Source: Chitinophagaceae bacterium
GTDB lineage: Bacteria > Bacteroidota > Bacteroidia > Chitinophagales > Chitinophagaceae
Reading direction: 5' to 3'
DNA: 38,223 nucleotides
Assembly (NCBI GenBank): GCA_025934485.1
Contig: JAICXX010000039.1
Span: 1 to 38,223, forward strand
The position numbers were made by a program, and so were the translations under genes. Positions within the stretch are counted from its first letter, which is position 1; every line of letters begins with the position of its first letter. Below the pieces are notes generated by a model. That model did not search any database and was not told the DNA's origin. It saw only the letters and a list, made by a program, of their open reading frames with translations. This document shows positions 1 through 8,628 of the stretch, piece after piece.

Positions 1-399
1 GAGCGCGATGATCATCATCACTCCTACAAAGCGGTAGAAGGCCCGCATGTTCTTAAAGGCAGTATTGAGCTGCACCTGATCGTTGCCGGACAGCGCCACC
101 TGCATCCTGGTGGCGAAATTGTATAAGTACAAGCAGGGAAAGAAATTCAGGATCGCGATCAGGATATACACGCAGGCGATGGGTGCAGCCCCGATGCCCG
201 CTACACCGCTTGCGCCCACGGAATTGAACAACGAGGAAAGAATGCTCAGGAACAGGATGGCCACTACGACAAACAAACCGCAAAAGATAAACCCCGCCAC
301 GGCCAGGAATTTGGCCCAGCGGGCTGCATCCCGGAGATAGGCCATCGCCGTCTGGTCCACCTGGAGATCGAATAAACTACTTGAAGCCGTTGATTCCAT
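1..399 (-). CDS. DUF5362-like small membrane protein, cut by the left edge
   Basis: The frame opens with ATG at 399 and stays open for 133 codons to the window edge, so the C-terminus is missing. The soluble start (MESTASSSLFDLQVDQ) precedes a motif of the type AxAYLRDAARWAKFLA and then two hydrophobic stretches at about residues 31-57 and 68-88. A third hydrophobic stretch begins at the edge. This pattern recalls the DUF5362 family of Bacteroidota membrane proteins, whose function is unknown; the match is from memory. The gene lies 20 bp downstream of the proS stop on the same strand, so the two are probably co-transcribed. Confidence 0.75.
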   Translation of the reverse strand, partial: MESTASSSLFDLQVDQTAMAYLRDAARWAKFLAVAGFIFCGLFVVVAILFLSILSSLFNSVGASGVAGIGAAPIACVYILIAILNFFPCLYLYNFATRMQVALSGNDQVQLNTAFKNMRAFYRFVGVMMIIAL

Positions 400-419
400 A
401 TGCGTTTATTTACTGAATA

Positions 420-1895
420 TCAATAGGCCCGCGCGAACAAGACCCGCTGTTTGCTGGGTTTGCCGGTAAGGATACATTTCCCCTCTTCCTGCGGATTGTC
501 CAGCGGGATACACCGGATGGTCGCCTTCGTCTTTTCCTTGATCGCCTCTTCGGTAGCAGGCGTGCCGTCCCAGTGCGCGAGGATAAATCCACCCTTCTCA
601 TCCAGCAGACGCTCGAACTCGGCCAGGGTGTCCGCACTGCTGATATGCGAGTCCCGGTAAGCCAGCGCCTTTTGGTACATCGATTGCTGGATGTCTTCGA
701 GAAGATCAGCGATATACTTCACCAGCCCTTCGAAAGGCAGGGTCTTTTTTTCTTTTGTATCGCGACGCGCGATCTCCACGCTCCCATTGTCCAGGTCACG
801 AAGACCCATGGCAATGCGTACGGGTACTCCTTTCATTTCGTATTCGGCAAATTTGAACCCGGGGCGGTTATTGTCGTTGTCATCGAACTTCACGCTGAAC
901 CCCGCGGACTTAAGACTCGCAGCCAGGTCCTTGCCCTTAGCATCGAGCTCGGCCTTGCGTTCGTCCCCTTTGTAGATAGGCACGATGACCACTTGCAGGG
1001 GGGCGATCCGCGGCGGAAGGATGAGCCCGTCGTCGTCGCTATGCGCCATGACCAGCCCGCCGATCAGGCGGGTGCTGACACCCCAGCTGGTAGCCCATAC
1101 ATAGTCGAGCTGGTTGCTCTTATCCGAGAATTTGACCTCGAAGGCCTTGGCGAAATTCTGTCCGAGGAAATGGGAAGTCCCCGCCTGCAGCGCCTTGCCA
1201 TCCTGCATCAGCGCCTCGATACAATACGTGTCGACGGCCCCGGCAAAACGCTCGCTTTCCGTCTTCACCCCTTTGATGACCGGCACCGCCATATATTCTT
1301 CCACGAAGGTCGCATAGACGTCCAGCATCTGCCGCGTCTCGGCAACGGCTTCCCCGGCCGTGGCATGCGCCGTATGGCCTTCCTGCCACAGGAATTCCGA
1401 GGTTCGCAGGAAAAGCCGGGTCCGCATCTCCCAGCGAACGACATTCGCCCACTGATTGATCAGGAGCGGCAGATCCCGGTAGCTCCGGATCCAGTCTCGG
1501 TAGGTATTCCAGATAATAGTCTCGCTGGTAGGCCGAACGATGAGCTCTTCCTCCAGCCGGGCTTCGGGGTCTACTACTACCCCACCCCCGTTAGGGTCAT
1601 TCTTCAGCCGGTAATGGGTCACCACGGCGCATTCCTTGGCAAATCCCTCCACATGGGCGGCTTCCCTGCTGAGAAAGCTCTTGGGAATGAAAAGGGGAAA
1701 ATAGGCGTTGACATGCCCCGTATCCTTGAACATCCTGTCCAGCTGATCCCGCATCTTCTCCCAAAGACCAAAACCATAGGGTTTGATGACCATACACCCC
1801 CGGACCTCCGAATGATCTGCCAATCCCCCCTTGATCACCAGATCGTTATACCATTGCGAATAATCCTGCGCCCGGCTTGTAATTTCTTTGCTCAT
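420..1895 (-). CDS. proS: Prolyl-tRNA synthetase (archaeal/eukaryotic-type ProRS)
   Basis: Charges tRNA-Pro with proline in the cytosol. At 491 residues and without the editing insertion of the long bacterial type, it fits the short archaeal/eukaryotic-like class. Class II motifs are visible: VRPTSET at about 120-126, motif 2 around VVRWEMRTR (152-160) with [11 protein letters not shown] after it, and motif 3 in the [19 protein letters not shown] region (272-290), with an anticodon-binding domain after about 300. The C-terminus ends FARAY, the conserved terminal tyrosine of this class. The C-terminal domain, which binds zinc through four cysteines in archaeal relatives, keeps only two cysteines here (RCIPL and GKCILTG), so zinc binding is probably lost. 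The start at 1895 gives the expected N-terminus. Confidence 0.97.
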   Translation of the reverse strand: MSKEITSRAQDYSQWYNDLVIKGGLADHSEVRGCMVIKPYGFGLWEKMRDQLDRMFKDTGHVNAYFPLFIPKSFLSREAAHVEGFAKECAVVTHYRLKNDPNGGGVVVDPEARLEEELIVRPTSETIIWNTYRDWIRSYRDLPLLINQWANVVRWEMRTRLFLRTSEFLWQEGHTAHATAGEAVAETRQMLDVYATFVEEYMAVPVIKGVKTESERFAGAVDTYCIEALMQDGKALQAGTSHFLGQNFAKAFEVKFSDKSNQLDYVWATSWGVSTRLIGGLVMAHSDDDGLILPPRIAPLQVVIVPIYKGDERKAELDAKGKDLAASLKSAGFSVKFDDNDNNRPGFKFAEYEMKGVPVRIAMGLRDLDNGSVEIARRDTKEKKTLPFEGLVKYIADLLEDIQQSMYQKALAYRDSHISSADTLAEFERLLDEKGGFILAHWDGTPATEEAIKEKTKATIRCIPLDNPQEEGKCILTGKPSKQRVLFARAY

Positions 1896-1938
1896 AAACT
1901 ATTTTCCCAGGAAATTTATTTGTAATATTAATCGGCTT

Positions 1939-1956
1939 TTAACAATAAAGTGTTAA
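1939..1956. promoter_or_regulatory. Small inverted repeat between proS and the lipoprotein gene
   Basis: TTAACA-N6-TGTTAA forms a perfect 6-bp dyad in the 146-bp divergent region between proS and the gene at 2042. On the plus strand a weak -7-like element, TAACTTTA, lies at 1987-1994 (one mismatch to TAnnTTTG). The dyad could be an operator, but the region is AT-rich and a dyad this short may be chance. Confidence 0.25.
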
Positions 1957-2041
1957 CTTTTATGCGATAAGCCTCGTTATTTATTGTAACTTTACTTTAA
2001 CTATTGAAGCCTGCGAAGATAGGCATAAATCGATACCAGCC

Positions 2042-2869
2042 ATGAAACGAATTTATAGTTTGCTAACTGCCGCCACCCTTGTCCTCGGGATGGCTAGTTG
2101 CTCCTCCTCACGCAACGCGCAGAATACCGACGATATTTATTATTCGGACGGGACCCGGAAGGCTGTCGCCTCCAATGGCTCCAGCCAGGGCGACTACTAT
2201 ACGACCGCTCCCAGTGACAACTACGTTCGGATGAAAGCCGAGGACTACGACCGCTGGTCCACTTTCGATGACTACAACGCGGCCGATGCCTATTATGCTC
2301 CCGCCGCCTATGGCGTGTATCCTTCCGTGGGTTTTGGCTACGGAATGGGTTATGGCTATGGTCTTGGTTACGGTATGGGGTTGGGTTATGGCATGGGCTT
2401 CTACGATCCATTCCTTGCCTGGGATAGCTATTACATGTGGAACTGCTGGTATAATCCCTATTTCTACAATCCCTATTATGGCGGTGCCGTGTTCTATGGC
2501 GAAGGCGGCCATGGCGTCGGTGCGTCTTATGCGACCAATCTCCGTCCGCTGAACGTCATGTCCTATCGCAATGGCCTCGCTGCTGCAAACTCGAGAGTGG
2601 GCACTTCCTCTAACCGGTTCTACCGCCAGGGAATGGCAGGGACCTCGGCCTACAACCGCGGTCTCACAAACCGTGGCCGGCAGGTTAACAATACCTACTA
2701 TTCCCGCCCTGTCAACAACGGTTTCCGGAACGGCAACAACAACGGTTTCTCGCGGCCTGCCTTCAATAACGGCGGCTCGTTCCGGTCCTACTCTCCCTCG
2801 AGAAGCTCGTTTGGCGGCGGCGGTGGCGGTGGCTTCAGGGGCGGTGGCGGCGGTTTCCGCGGGCACTAA
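2042..2869 (+). CDS. Gly/Tyr/Asn-rich surface lipoprotein, function unknown
   Basis: A 275-residue predicted lipoprotein. The signal sequence ends in MASC, an acceptable lipobox with the lipidated cysteine at residue 20. The middle (about 95-125) is a run of short GYGMG, GYGLG and GLGYG units, followed by a Tyr/Trp/Asn/Pro-rich part (FYNPYYGG). The last 100 residues are Asn/Arg/Ser-rich and end in glycine tracts (GGGGGGGFRG). No catalytic domain is recognisable. Such composition suggests an extended, perhaps self-associating exported protein. Related proteins in this phylum often carry misleading automatic names. It has its own promoter region, divergent from proS. Confidence 0.75.
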   Translation: MKRIYSLLTAATLVLGMASCSSSRNAQNTDDIYYSDGTRKAVASNGSSQGDYYTTAPSDNYVRMKAEDYDRWSTFDDYNAADAYYAPAAYGVYPSVGFGYGMGYGYGLGYGMGLGYGMGFYDPFLAWDSYYMWNCWYNPYFYNPYYGGAVFYGEGGHGVGASYATNLRPLNVMSYRNGLAAANSRVGTSSNRFYRQGMAGTSAYNRGLTNRGRQVNNTYYSRPVNNGFRNGNNNGFSRPAFNNGGSFRSYSPSRSSFGGGGGGGFRGGGGGFRGH

Positions 2870-2870
2870 C

Positions 2871-2920
2871 TTTATCTCGCTTCGCAGGCACCAAGTTTTT
2901 CTCGCTTCGCAGGCACTAAG
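2871..2920. repeat. Two tandem 25-bp repeats plus a degenerate third
   Basis: Two head-to-tail 25-bp copies (2871-2895, 2896-2920) share the core CTCGCTTCGCAGGCAC and differ at two positions. A degenerate third copy with a 6-bp insertion follows at 2921-2950 (CTCGCAGAGTCACCAA). They fill the gap between two genes on the same strand. No spacers separate the units, so this is not a CRISPR. The repeat resembles the intergenic 'CTTTGCGTCTTTGCGAGAA'-type repeats I recall from many Bacteroidota genomes; that resemblance is from memory. Confidence 0.75.
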
Positions 2921-2961
2921 TTTATCTAGTCCATCTCGCAGAGTCACCAATTTCTCTTGCT

Positions 2962-4521
2962 ATGCGTAAGTTATTACCGGCCATAGGTATGCTCCTATGG
3001 GTGCATGCTGCTGCACAACTCCCCGAAGATGCCCTCCGCAACAGCTGGACGACACCCAGCGGAACCGCCCGCGAGCAGGCCATCGGCGGCGCCATGGGTT
3101 CGATCGGCGGCGATATCACGGCTGGTTTCGTCAATCCCGCCGGCCTGGGTCTCTACAAATCCAATGAGATCGTCATCAGCCCCGGCTGGCAGCTCGCCAA
3201 CGCGATGCGGTCCGGCTATCTCGGCACCATCATGTCCGGACCATCCCTCAATCACTTTAGCATGGGCGCCAGCGGCATCGTGATCTCCTGGCCCAATAGC
3301 TTCAACCCGGGCGTCAGCACCACCTTCGCCCTCGCCGTCAATCGCACGGCGGATTTCAATAGCCATCTCGACTACCAGGGCATCAACACAAACAGCAGTT
3401 TCGCCGAACAATATGCCGAAGAGTTTGCGGGCTCAGGTCTCGACATCAACAGCGGCGTCGCCAGCCCGGATCTGGATTACGGCACCCGCATGGCGCTCTA
3501 CAGCTATCTCATCGACACCGCGACGGTCAATGGCTCGGTACAGGTCATCGCCCAGCCCGATAAAGCCGGCAAGCTGCTTCAACACAACGACCTTCGCTCC
3601 AAAGGCGGCATCACCGAGATCGATCTTTCTCTCGCCAGCAACCAATACGACAAATGGTACCTCGGCGCTTCGATAGGCGTTCCCATCCTGGATTACACCC
3701 GCTATCAGACCTATACCGAGACCGATGTCTCGGGCAATACGAACAACGATTTCGAATCCTTCACCTATCGCGAGGCCTACCATACCTCCGGCGCCGGGCT
3801 CAATGGCAAGATCGGCGTGATCTACAGCCCCTCCCGCCCCTGGCGGATAGGCCTCTCGATCACCACGCCTACGGACTTCGGCTTAACGGATCGCATCAGC
3901 GCGTCACTGGATACAAAAACGGAAAACTATAACAATCTCAGGGAGATCTATATGACCTCCGACTCGCTCGACCGGATCACAGGCGTCTCGCCACAGCCCA
4001 ACTCCGTACGCTATGATCTGGTCACTCCCTGGCATTTCCTGCTGAGCGGCTCCTATATCTTCGGCAGCGGCCAGGCCGATGTAAAGAATCAGCATGGCTT
4101 CATCACCGGCGATCTCGAATACGTGACCACCCATAGCCCACACTTCACTCCACGCTATTCCGACGAGAACAACAATGCCGCGAATCCCTACGACCCCGAG
4201 AACGAAGTCATAAAACAGATTTACAAAGGGACTATCGCAGCCCGGCTCGGCGGTGAAATGAAATTGGATAGATGGTTCCTCCGTGCCGGCGGCGCCTATT
4301 ACAGCAATCCCTATTCTCAGAGCGGTCAGAAGGCAGACAAGCTCTATCTCACCACCGGGGCAGGGTATCGGGTCAACGCCTTCTTCGTCGATCTGGCGTA
4401 TGTGATGGGGTTCACCCACAACGTCGATTTTCCCTATCGGCTTGCCGATAAAACGAATTACGCCGCCGCATTGCATCAGACCAGCGGGAATGTCGTACTT
4501 ACTTTCGGTATAAAATGGTAA
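2962..4521 (+). CDS. FadL/OmpP1-like outer-membrane beta-barrel protein
   Basis: A 519-residue outer-membrane protein with a signal peptide cleaved near residue 19 (HAAAQ). The segment GTAREQAIGGAMGSIGGD followed by FVNPAGLGLYKSNE is the N-terminal signature of the OMPP1/FadL/TodX-like barrels common in this phylum; FadL members carry hydrophobic molecules across the outer membrane. The rest alternates polar and hydrophobic residues as barrel strands do. It ends FGIKW, with a terminal aromatic residue suited to BAM-dependent insertion. The substrate cannot be read from the sequence. Confidence 0.8.
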   Translation: MRKLLPAIGMLLWVHAAAQLPEDALRNSWTTPSGTAREQAIGGAMGSIGGDITAGFVNPAGLGLYKSNEIVISPGWQLANAMRSGYLGTIMSGPSLNHFSMGASGIVISWPNSFNPGVSTTFALAVNRTADFNSHLDYQGINTNSSFAEQYAEEFAGSGLDINSGVASPDLDYGTRMALYSYLIDTATVNGSVQVIAQPDKAGKLLQHNDLRSKGGITEIDLSLASNQYDKWYLGASIGVPILDYTRYQTYTETDVSGNTNNDFESFTYREAYHTSGAGLNGKIGVIYSPSRPWRIGLSITTPTDFGLTDRISASLDTKTENYNNLREIYMTSDSLDRITGVSPQPNSVRYDLVTPWHFLLSGSYIFGSGQADVKNQHGFITGDLEYVTTHSPHFTPRYSDENNNAANPYDPENEVIKQIYKGTIAARLGGEMKLDRWFLRAGGAYYSNPYSQSGQKADKLYLTTGAGYRVNAFFVDLAYVMGFTHNVDFPYRLADKTNYAAALHQTSGNVVLTFGIKW

Positions 4522-4553
4522 TCGCGCCAATGGGCCACGGGCCATTAAGGGCA

Positions 4554-4581
4554 TAAAAAAACCCCGCTCGCGCGGGGCTTT
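4554..4581. terminator. Bidirectional terminator between the FadL-like gene and groEL
   Basis: CCCCGC-TCGC-GCGGGG (4562-4577) is a 6-bp GC stem with a 4-base loop. Seven A residues precede it, giving a U-run for groEL transcripts on the minus strand; CTTTCT follows on the plus strand. It can end transcription from both convergent genes. Confidence 0.85.
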
Positions 4582-4599
4582 CTATAGCGATGTCCACTA

Positions 4600-6237
4600 T
4601 TAATAATCCATTCCACCCATGCCAGGAGCACCGCCCGGATGAGCGTGTCCTTCTTCTTTCTTGGGCTTGTCGGCGATTACACACTCGGTGGTCAGCAACA
4701 TACCGGCGATAGAAGCGGCATTTTCAAGCGCAATACGGGTTACCTTGGTCGGGTCGATGACGCCGGCCCTGAAGAGGTTCTCGTATTTTCCAGTGCGTGC
4801 GTTGAAACCATAATCGGCCTGGCCTTCCTTCACCTTCTGTACGATGATGCTGCCTTCGAGACCGCTGTTGCCAACGATCTGACGGAGGGGCTCTTCGAGC
4901 GCGCGTTTAACGATCGCGATACCGGTGGTTTCGTCTTCGTTAATGCCCTTGAGCTTTTCCAGGGTTTCAACCGCGCGGATATACGCGATACCGCCGCCGG
5001 GAACGATGCCTTCTTCAACAGCAGCGCGGGTAGCGTGCAGGGCGTCGTCGACGCGGTCTTTCTTTTCCTTCATTTCTACTTCGGTAGCAGCACCTACGTA
5101 GAGAACGGCTACACCGCCGGCCAGTTTGGCCAGACGCTCTTGCAGCTTTTCCTTATCGTAATCGGAAGTGGTGGTTTCGATCTGGGCCTTGATCTGGTTG
5201 ACGCGGGCCGTGATCTCGTCTTTTTTACCCTTTCCACCTATGATCGTGGTGTTGTCTTTGTCGATGCTGATAGATGCCGCCGTACCCAGGTAGGTGAGGT
5301 CAGCGCCTTCCAGTTTGTAACCCTGCTCTTCGCTGATCACGATACCCTTGGTGAGGATCGCGATGTCCTGCAGCATTTCTTTGCGACGGTCACCGAAGCC
5401 GGGAGCCTTGACGGCAGCGACCTTGATGGTGCCACGCAGCTTGTTGACAACGAGGGTAGCGAGCGCTTCGCCTTCGAGGTCTTCAGCGATGATCATCAGG
5501 GGACGGCCGCTTTGAGCAACCTTCTCCAGGATGTGGAGGATATCCTTCATCGCAGAGATCTTTTTGTCATAGATCAGGATGTAGGGGTTCTGAAGCTCGG
5601 CTTCCATCTTTTCGCTGTTGGTAACGAAATAGGCGGAGAGATAACCGCGGTCGAATTGCGTCCCTTCTACTACTTCAACGGTAGTATCGGTACCCTTGGC
5701 TTCTTCGACGGTGATCACGCCTTCCTTGCCTACCTTGCCGAACGCCTCTGCAATGAGCTTGCCGATGGTCGCGTCGTTGTTGGCAGAGACGGAGGCCACC
5801 TGCTCGATCTTGTTCTTATCGCTGCCGATGGTCTTCGATTGTGCGCTCAGGCTTTCGACGACCTTCTCGACGGCCTTGTCGATACCGCGCTTCAGATCCA
5901 TGGGATTGGCGCCTGCGGCTACGTTCTTGAGACCTTCACCGATGATGGCCTGAGCCAGTACGGTAGCGGTCGTGGTTCCATCACCGGCGATATCGGCGGT
6001 CTTGGAAGCTACTTCTTTCACCATTTGCGCACCCATGTTCTCGATGGGATCTTCCAGCTCGATCTCCTTGGCTACGGTAACACCGTCCTTGGTGATGGCG
6101 GGAGCGCCGAATTTCTTTTCCAGTACCACATTGCGTCCTTTGGGACCGAGGGTAACCTTCACGGCATTAGCCAGTGTGTCGACGCCCTTCTTCATTTTGT
6201 TGCGGGCTTCGATATCGAAAAAAAGTTGTTTTGCCAT
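4600..6237 (-). CDS. groL: Chaperonin GroEL (60 kDa)
   Basis: ATP-driven chaperonin subunit forming two seven-membered rings that fold proteins in the cytosol with GroES. At 545 residues it is full length. Visible marks are [14 protein letters not shown] (27-40), the ATPase segment [12 protein letters not shown] (from 85), [13 protein letters not shown] near 410, and a short GGM-type tail ending [11 protein letters not shown]. The gene follows groES by 27 bp on the minus strand, the usual groESL order. It ends at the bidirectional terminator around 4562-4577. Confidence 0.99.
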   Translation of the reverse strand: MAKQLFFDIEARNKMKKGVDTLANAVKVTLGPKGRNVVLEKKFGAPAITKDGVTVAKEIELEDPIENMGAQMVKEVASKTADIAGDGTTTATVLAQAIIGEGLKNVAAGANPMDLKRGIDKAVEKVVESLSAQSKTIGSDKNKIEQVASVSANNDATIGKLIAEAFGKVGKEGVITVEEAKGTDTTVEVVEGTQFDRGYLSAYFVTNSEKMEAELQNPYILIYDKKISAMKDILHILEKVAQSGRPLMIIAEDLEGEALATLVVNKLRGTIKVAAVKAPGFGDRRKEMLQDIAILTKGIVISEEQGYKLEGADLTYLGTAASISIDKDNTTIIGGKGKKDEITARVNQIKAQIETTTSDYDKEKLQERLAKLAGGVAVLYVGAATEVEMKEKKDRVDDALHATRAAVEEGIVPGGGIAYIRAVETLEKLKGINEDETTGIAIVKRALEEPLRQIVGNSGLEGSIIVQKVKEGQADYGFNARTGKYENLFRAGVIDPTKVTRIALENAASIAGMLLTTECVIADKPKKEEGHAHPGGAPGMGGMDY

Positions 6238-6264
6238 AGTATAGTTATTCTAGTTATGGGATGA

Positions 6265-6546
6265 TTAAACAATTGCTAAAATGTCAGATTCCCGCATGAT
6301 CAGGAAATCGTCGCCTTCGATCTGGATCTCGGTACCGGCATATTTGCCATACAATACCGTATCTCCAACCTTAACCGTTACCGGCTCGTCTTTTTTGCCA
6401 GGACCAGCGGCTACTACCGTACCACGCTGCGGCTTTTCCTTGGCCGTATCGGGAATGATGATACCGCCGGCAGTTTTTTCTTCGGCGGGAGCTGGCTTCA
6501 CAATTACCCTATCCGCTAAAGGGGTAACGTTTAACTTTTTGCCCAT
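6265..6546 (-). CDS. groS: Co-chaperonin GroES (10 kDa)
   Basis: Heptameric lid of the GroEL chamber. The 93-residue protein has the usual [10 protein letters not shown] start, the mobile loop [17 protein letters not shown] that contacts GroEL, the GPG turn (AAGPGKK), and the [11 protein letters not shown] and ILAIV segments. It is the first gene of the groES-groEL operon, behind a Bacteroidota-type promoter at 6626-6654. No CIRCE element is seen upstream, so control by HrcA is not supported here. Confidence 0.99.
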   Translation of the reverse strand: MGKKLNVTPLADRVIVKPAPAEEKTAGGIIIPDTAKEKPQRGTVVAAGPGKKDEPVTVKVGDTVLYGKYAGTEIQIEGDDFLIMRESDILAIV

Positions 6547-6625
6547 AGTTGTATTCGTTTTTTGTGTTTTGATGAAACTTTTTGTCTTTGGATGAACTCG
6601 ATCCCCGCCCGTATCGTGGGGACGG

Positions 6626-6654
6626 CAAAGCTACACGAATTTTGTACCAAACAA
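6626..6654 (-). promoter_or_regulatory. groES-groEL promoter (Bacteroidota type)
   Basis: Read on the minus strand: TTG (6652-6654), an 18-bp spacer, then TAGCTTTG (6626-6633), an exact match to the Bacteroidota -7 consensus TAnnTTTG. The start of transcription would be near 6619, giving a leader of about 73 nt before the groES ATG at 6546. Confidence 0.7.
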
Positions 6655-6725
6655 GTATAAATGCCACTTTTTCAGTAATCCCACCGCTTCTTTGTCAGGC
6701 GCCCCGGTATTTCGCCGTAAATACC

Positions 6726-6733
6726 TATCTTTG
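6726..6733 (+). promoter_or_regulatory. -7 promoter element of nusB
   Basis: TATCTTTG matches TAnnTTTG and lies 28 bp before the nusB ATG at 6762. No convincing TTG is seen at -33, so the promoter is only half supported. Confidence 0.5.
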
Positions 6734-6761
6734 CAGGCCCAAAAGCAAGCTCTTGTACTAA

Positions 6762-7688
6762 ATGATCAGCAGAAGAAATATCCGGGTAAAGGTCATGCAG
6801 ACCCTTTATACGCTGGAAGCGCAGGAACAGGCCGTAAAATCGGGAGACGCCTCCCGCATCCTGCAAAAACATTTTGACCAGTCCCGGCAATTGTTGTCTT
6901 ATCTCCTTTATGTTATCATCGAAGTCGCGCGTTATGCGGAAACCGACGCCCGTCTCCGGGCCTCCAAGCACCTGCCCAGCGAAGAGGACCTGAATGTCAA
7001 TATCAAGCTGGCCGGGAACGAAACCCTCTGGAGGATGCTCGAGGATGCGTCGCTGCAAAAAGCGCTGGAAACGGATAAACCCCATCTGCAGGACAACAAG
7101 GATCTGATCCGTAAATTGTATCACGAGCTCGTTGCCACTCCGGAGTATCAGCAATATATTAAAGAACAGGGCCGGGAAAAAAAGTCGGAACGCGAGATGC
7201 TGGACTTCGTCTTTGCGTCCGTCCTGCTTCCCAACGAAACCTTTCTGGCCCATGTCGAAGAGCTCTTTTCAAATTGGGATGACGATGGGGAGATGATCAG
7301 CCAGATCGTCATGAGCTATCTCGCCAAACCCGGTTCCGTCCCCTTTCAGGAGATCATCAGCAAGGACAAGGCGGATTTCGCCCGGTTGCTCTTACTCACC
7401 GTGCTCGAGAAAAAAGACGTGGTCATGGACCTGATCCGGCCGCGGCTAAAGAACTGGGACGCCGAACGGATCGCCACGCTCGACATGATCCTCATGCAGA
7501 TGGGCGTCGTGGAATTCCTCTATTTCGAGACCATCCCGCCCAAGGTCACGATCAATGAATACATCGATCTGGCCAAGGACTATAGCACCCCGCAAAGCGG
7601 ACAGTTCGTCAATGGCATCCTGGACAATATCCACAAGGATCTGGTCCGGGAAGACAAGATGCATAAAGTCGATTTCAGAACGAATTAG
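6762..7688 (+). CDS. nusB: Transcription antitermination factor NusB, long Bacteroidota form
   Basis: NusB pairs with NusE (S10) on boxA RNA to antiterminate rRNA transcription. This 308-residue protein is about twice the length of E. coli NusB, as is usual in Bacteroidota. It opens with ISRRNIRVKVMQTLY, and the classical NusB fold lies in the last 130 residues: FARLLLLTVLEKKDV, then LDMILMQMGVVEFLYF, PKVTINEYIDLAKDYS and FVNGILDNI. The helical first half has no assigned role. The ATG at 6762 follows a -7 element by 28 bp. It heads a plus-strand run with the DUF1573 gene, yajC and coaE. Confidence 0.93.
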   Translation: MISRRNIRVKVMQTLYTLEAQEQAVKSGDASRILQKHFDQSRQLLSYLLYVIIEVARYAETDARLRASKHLPSEEDLNVNIKLAGNETLWRMLEDASLQKALETDKPHLQDNKDLIRKLYHELVATPEYQQYIKEQGREKKSEREMLDFVFASVLLPNETFLAHVEELFSNWDDDGEMISQIVMSYLAKPGSVPFQEIISKDKADFARLLLLTVLEKKDVVMDLIRPRLKNWDAERIATLDMILMQMGVVEFLYFETIPPKVTINEYIDLAKDYSTPQSGQFVNGILDNIHKDLVREDKMHKVDFRTN

Positions 7689-7696
7689 TACGTTTG
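7689..7696 (+). promoter_or_regulatory. -7 promoter element before the DUF1573 gene
   Basis: TACGTTTG matches TAnnTTTG directly after the nusB stop (7686-7688) and 15 bp before the ATG at 7712. It suggests that the DUF1573-yajC part can be transcribed apart from nusB. No -33 TTG is visible. Confidence 0.45.
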
Positions 7697-7711
7697 CAAA
7701 AAATTTGACCC

Positions 7712-8170
7712 ATGCGCACATTTTTGGCCGGCTGTTTGTTCTCGCTTTTTTCCATCCTGATGATCTCCTGTGGCAATGGCGCGGGATCTGATGTCAAAAC
7801 AGCCGGAGCCGATGTCAAGGCTGCCTTGGTGGATACCGCGAATTTTACCACCATCGAATGGCTGGACACGCTGTCCCGGAACTATGGAACTATCCTCGAA
7901 GGGGAAAAGCTCAACGTCGCCTATCGTTTCCGCAACATCGGCACTACCCCGCTGGTCATCGGCCAGGTCCGGCCCAGTTGCGGCTGCACCATCGCCGAAC
8001 AACCCCAGAAACCCATCGCGCCGGGCGAGGAAGGCGAGATCAAGGCCGTCTTCAACAGCGAGCACCACACGGGGATCAACCATAAGACCTTATTCGTGAA
8101 CGCCAATACCAAAGGCGTACAGAACTATTCCCTGCAGTTTGTCGTGCAGGTAGACAAAAAACCTTCTTAA
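7712..8170 (+). CDS. DUF1573 lipoprotein
   Basis: A 152-residue envelope protein with a lipoprotein signal (SILMISC, cysteine near residue 20) and one DUF1573 domain. The hallmark is VRPSCGCTIAEQP with its CGCT motif, after an Ig-like strand pattern (LNVAYRFRNIGTTPLVI) and before PIAPGEEGEIKAVFNS. The domain is an ASH/PapD-like beta sandwich; its function is unknown. The gene sits between nusB and yajC, an arrangement I recall as common in Bacteroidota. Confidence 0.88.
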   Translation: MRTFLAGCLFSLFSILMISCGNGAGSDVKTAGADVKAALVDTANFTTIEWLDTLSRNYGTILEGEKLNVAYRFRNIGTTPLVIGQVRPSCGCTIAEQPQKPIAPGEEGEIKAVFNSEHHTGINHKTLFVNANTKGVQNYSLQFVVQVDKKPS

Positions 8171-8213
8171 GTACGATGCATCTTTATAAACACAATTCAA
8201 ACTATACAAAACA

Positions 8214-8567
8214 ATGACGCATTTGCTATTATTCGTTTTCTTGCAGGCAGCTCCCAGTGGCGGCGGCGCCGGTACGATGCAACTGATCCTGCTGGGCGGT
8301 ATGATCCTCGTGTTCTGGCTCTTTATGATCCGCCCCCAGGCCAAAAAGGCCAAATTAGCCAAACAATTCCAGGAGCAGATGCAAAAGGGTTCCAGGATCG
8401 TGACGATCGCCGGTATCCATGGCAAGGTCAATAAGATCAACGACGACGGCACCATCGAGATCGAGACCAGTCCCGGCAGCTATCTCAAGATCGAAAAAAG
8501 CGCCATCTCCATGGAATGGACGCAAAATCTTGAAAAAGCGACGGCCGCCGCCGCAGATAAAAAATAA
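8214..8567 (+). CDS. yajC: Preprotein translocase subunit YajC
   Basis: Small inner-membrane protein that associates with SecDF and the Sec translocon. The 117-residue protein has one membrane helix at about 22-39, followed by the conserved RPQAKKAKL and the cytoplasmic YajC domain (GSRIVTIAGIHGKVNKINDDGTIEIE). Its partner gene secDF lies about 2 kb downstream on the same strand. A strong terminator follows at 8579-8602. Confidence 0.96.
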   Translation: MTHLLLFVFLQAAPSGGGAGTMQLILLGGMILVFWLFMIRPQAKKAKLAKQFQEQMQKGSRIVTIAGIHGKVNKINDDGTIEIETSPGSYLKIEKSAISMEWTQNLEKATAAAADKK

Positions 8568-8576
8568 ATTGTCAAG

Positions 8577-8602
8577 GAAGCCCGGCTCCGCCGGGCTTTT
8601 TT
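8577..8602 (+). terminator. Rho-independent terminator after yajC
   Basis: AGCCCGG-CTCCG-CCGGGCT (8579-8597) forms a 7-bp stem and is followed by a run of six T on the plus strand (8597-8602), a textbook intrinsic terminator. A second hairpin, GCCGCC-TTC-GGCGGC (8606-8620), follows at once and ends 8 bases before the coaE ATG. Confidence 0.9.
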
Positions 8603-8628
8603 AATGCCGCCTTCGGCGGCGTCAAGCT

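Noticed and set aside
573..1925. A 450-codon plus-strand frame across proS
   Set aside because: Antisense shadow of proS; the real gene shows all class II synthetase motifs.
1939..1957. A fourth TTAAC box between proS and the lipoprotein gene
   Set aside because: Two TTAAC copies occur but with 9 bp between them (14-bp period), not the 6 bp of boxes A-C.
2871..2950. Tandem 25-bp repeats as a mini CRISPR array
   Set aside because: The copies touch each other without spacers.
4639..6264. A 541-codon open frame on the plus strand across groEL
   Set aside because: It is the exact antisense of groEL. The GC-rich third positions of the real gene keep the opposite frame open, and the translation has no domain.
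6547..6761. CIRCE element upstream of groES
   Set aside because: Looked for TTAGCACTC-N9-GAGTGCTAA and found nothing similar; a plain TAnnTTTG promoter is present instead.
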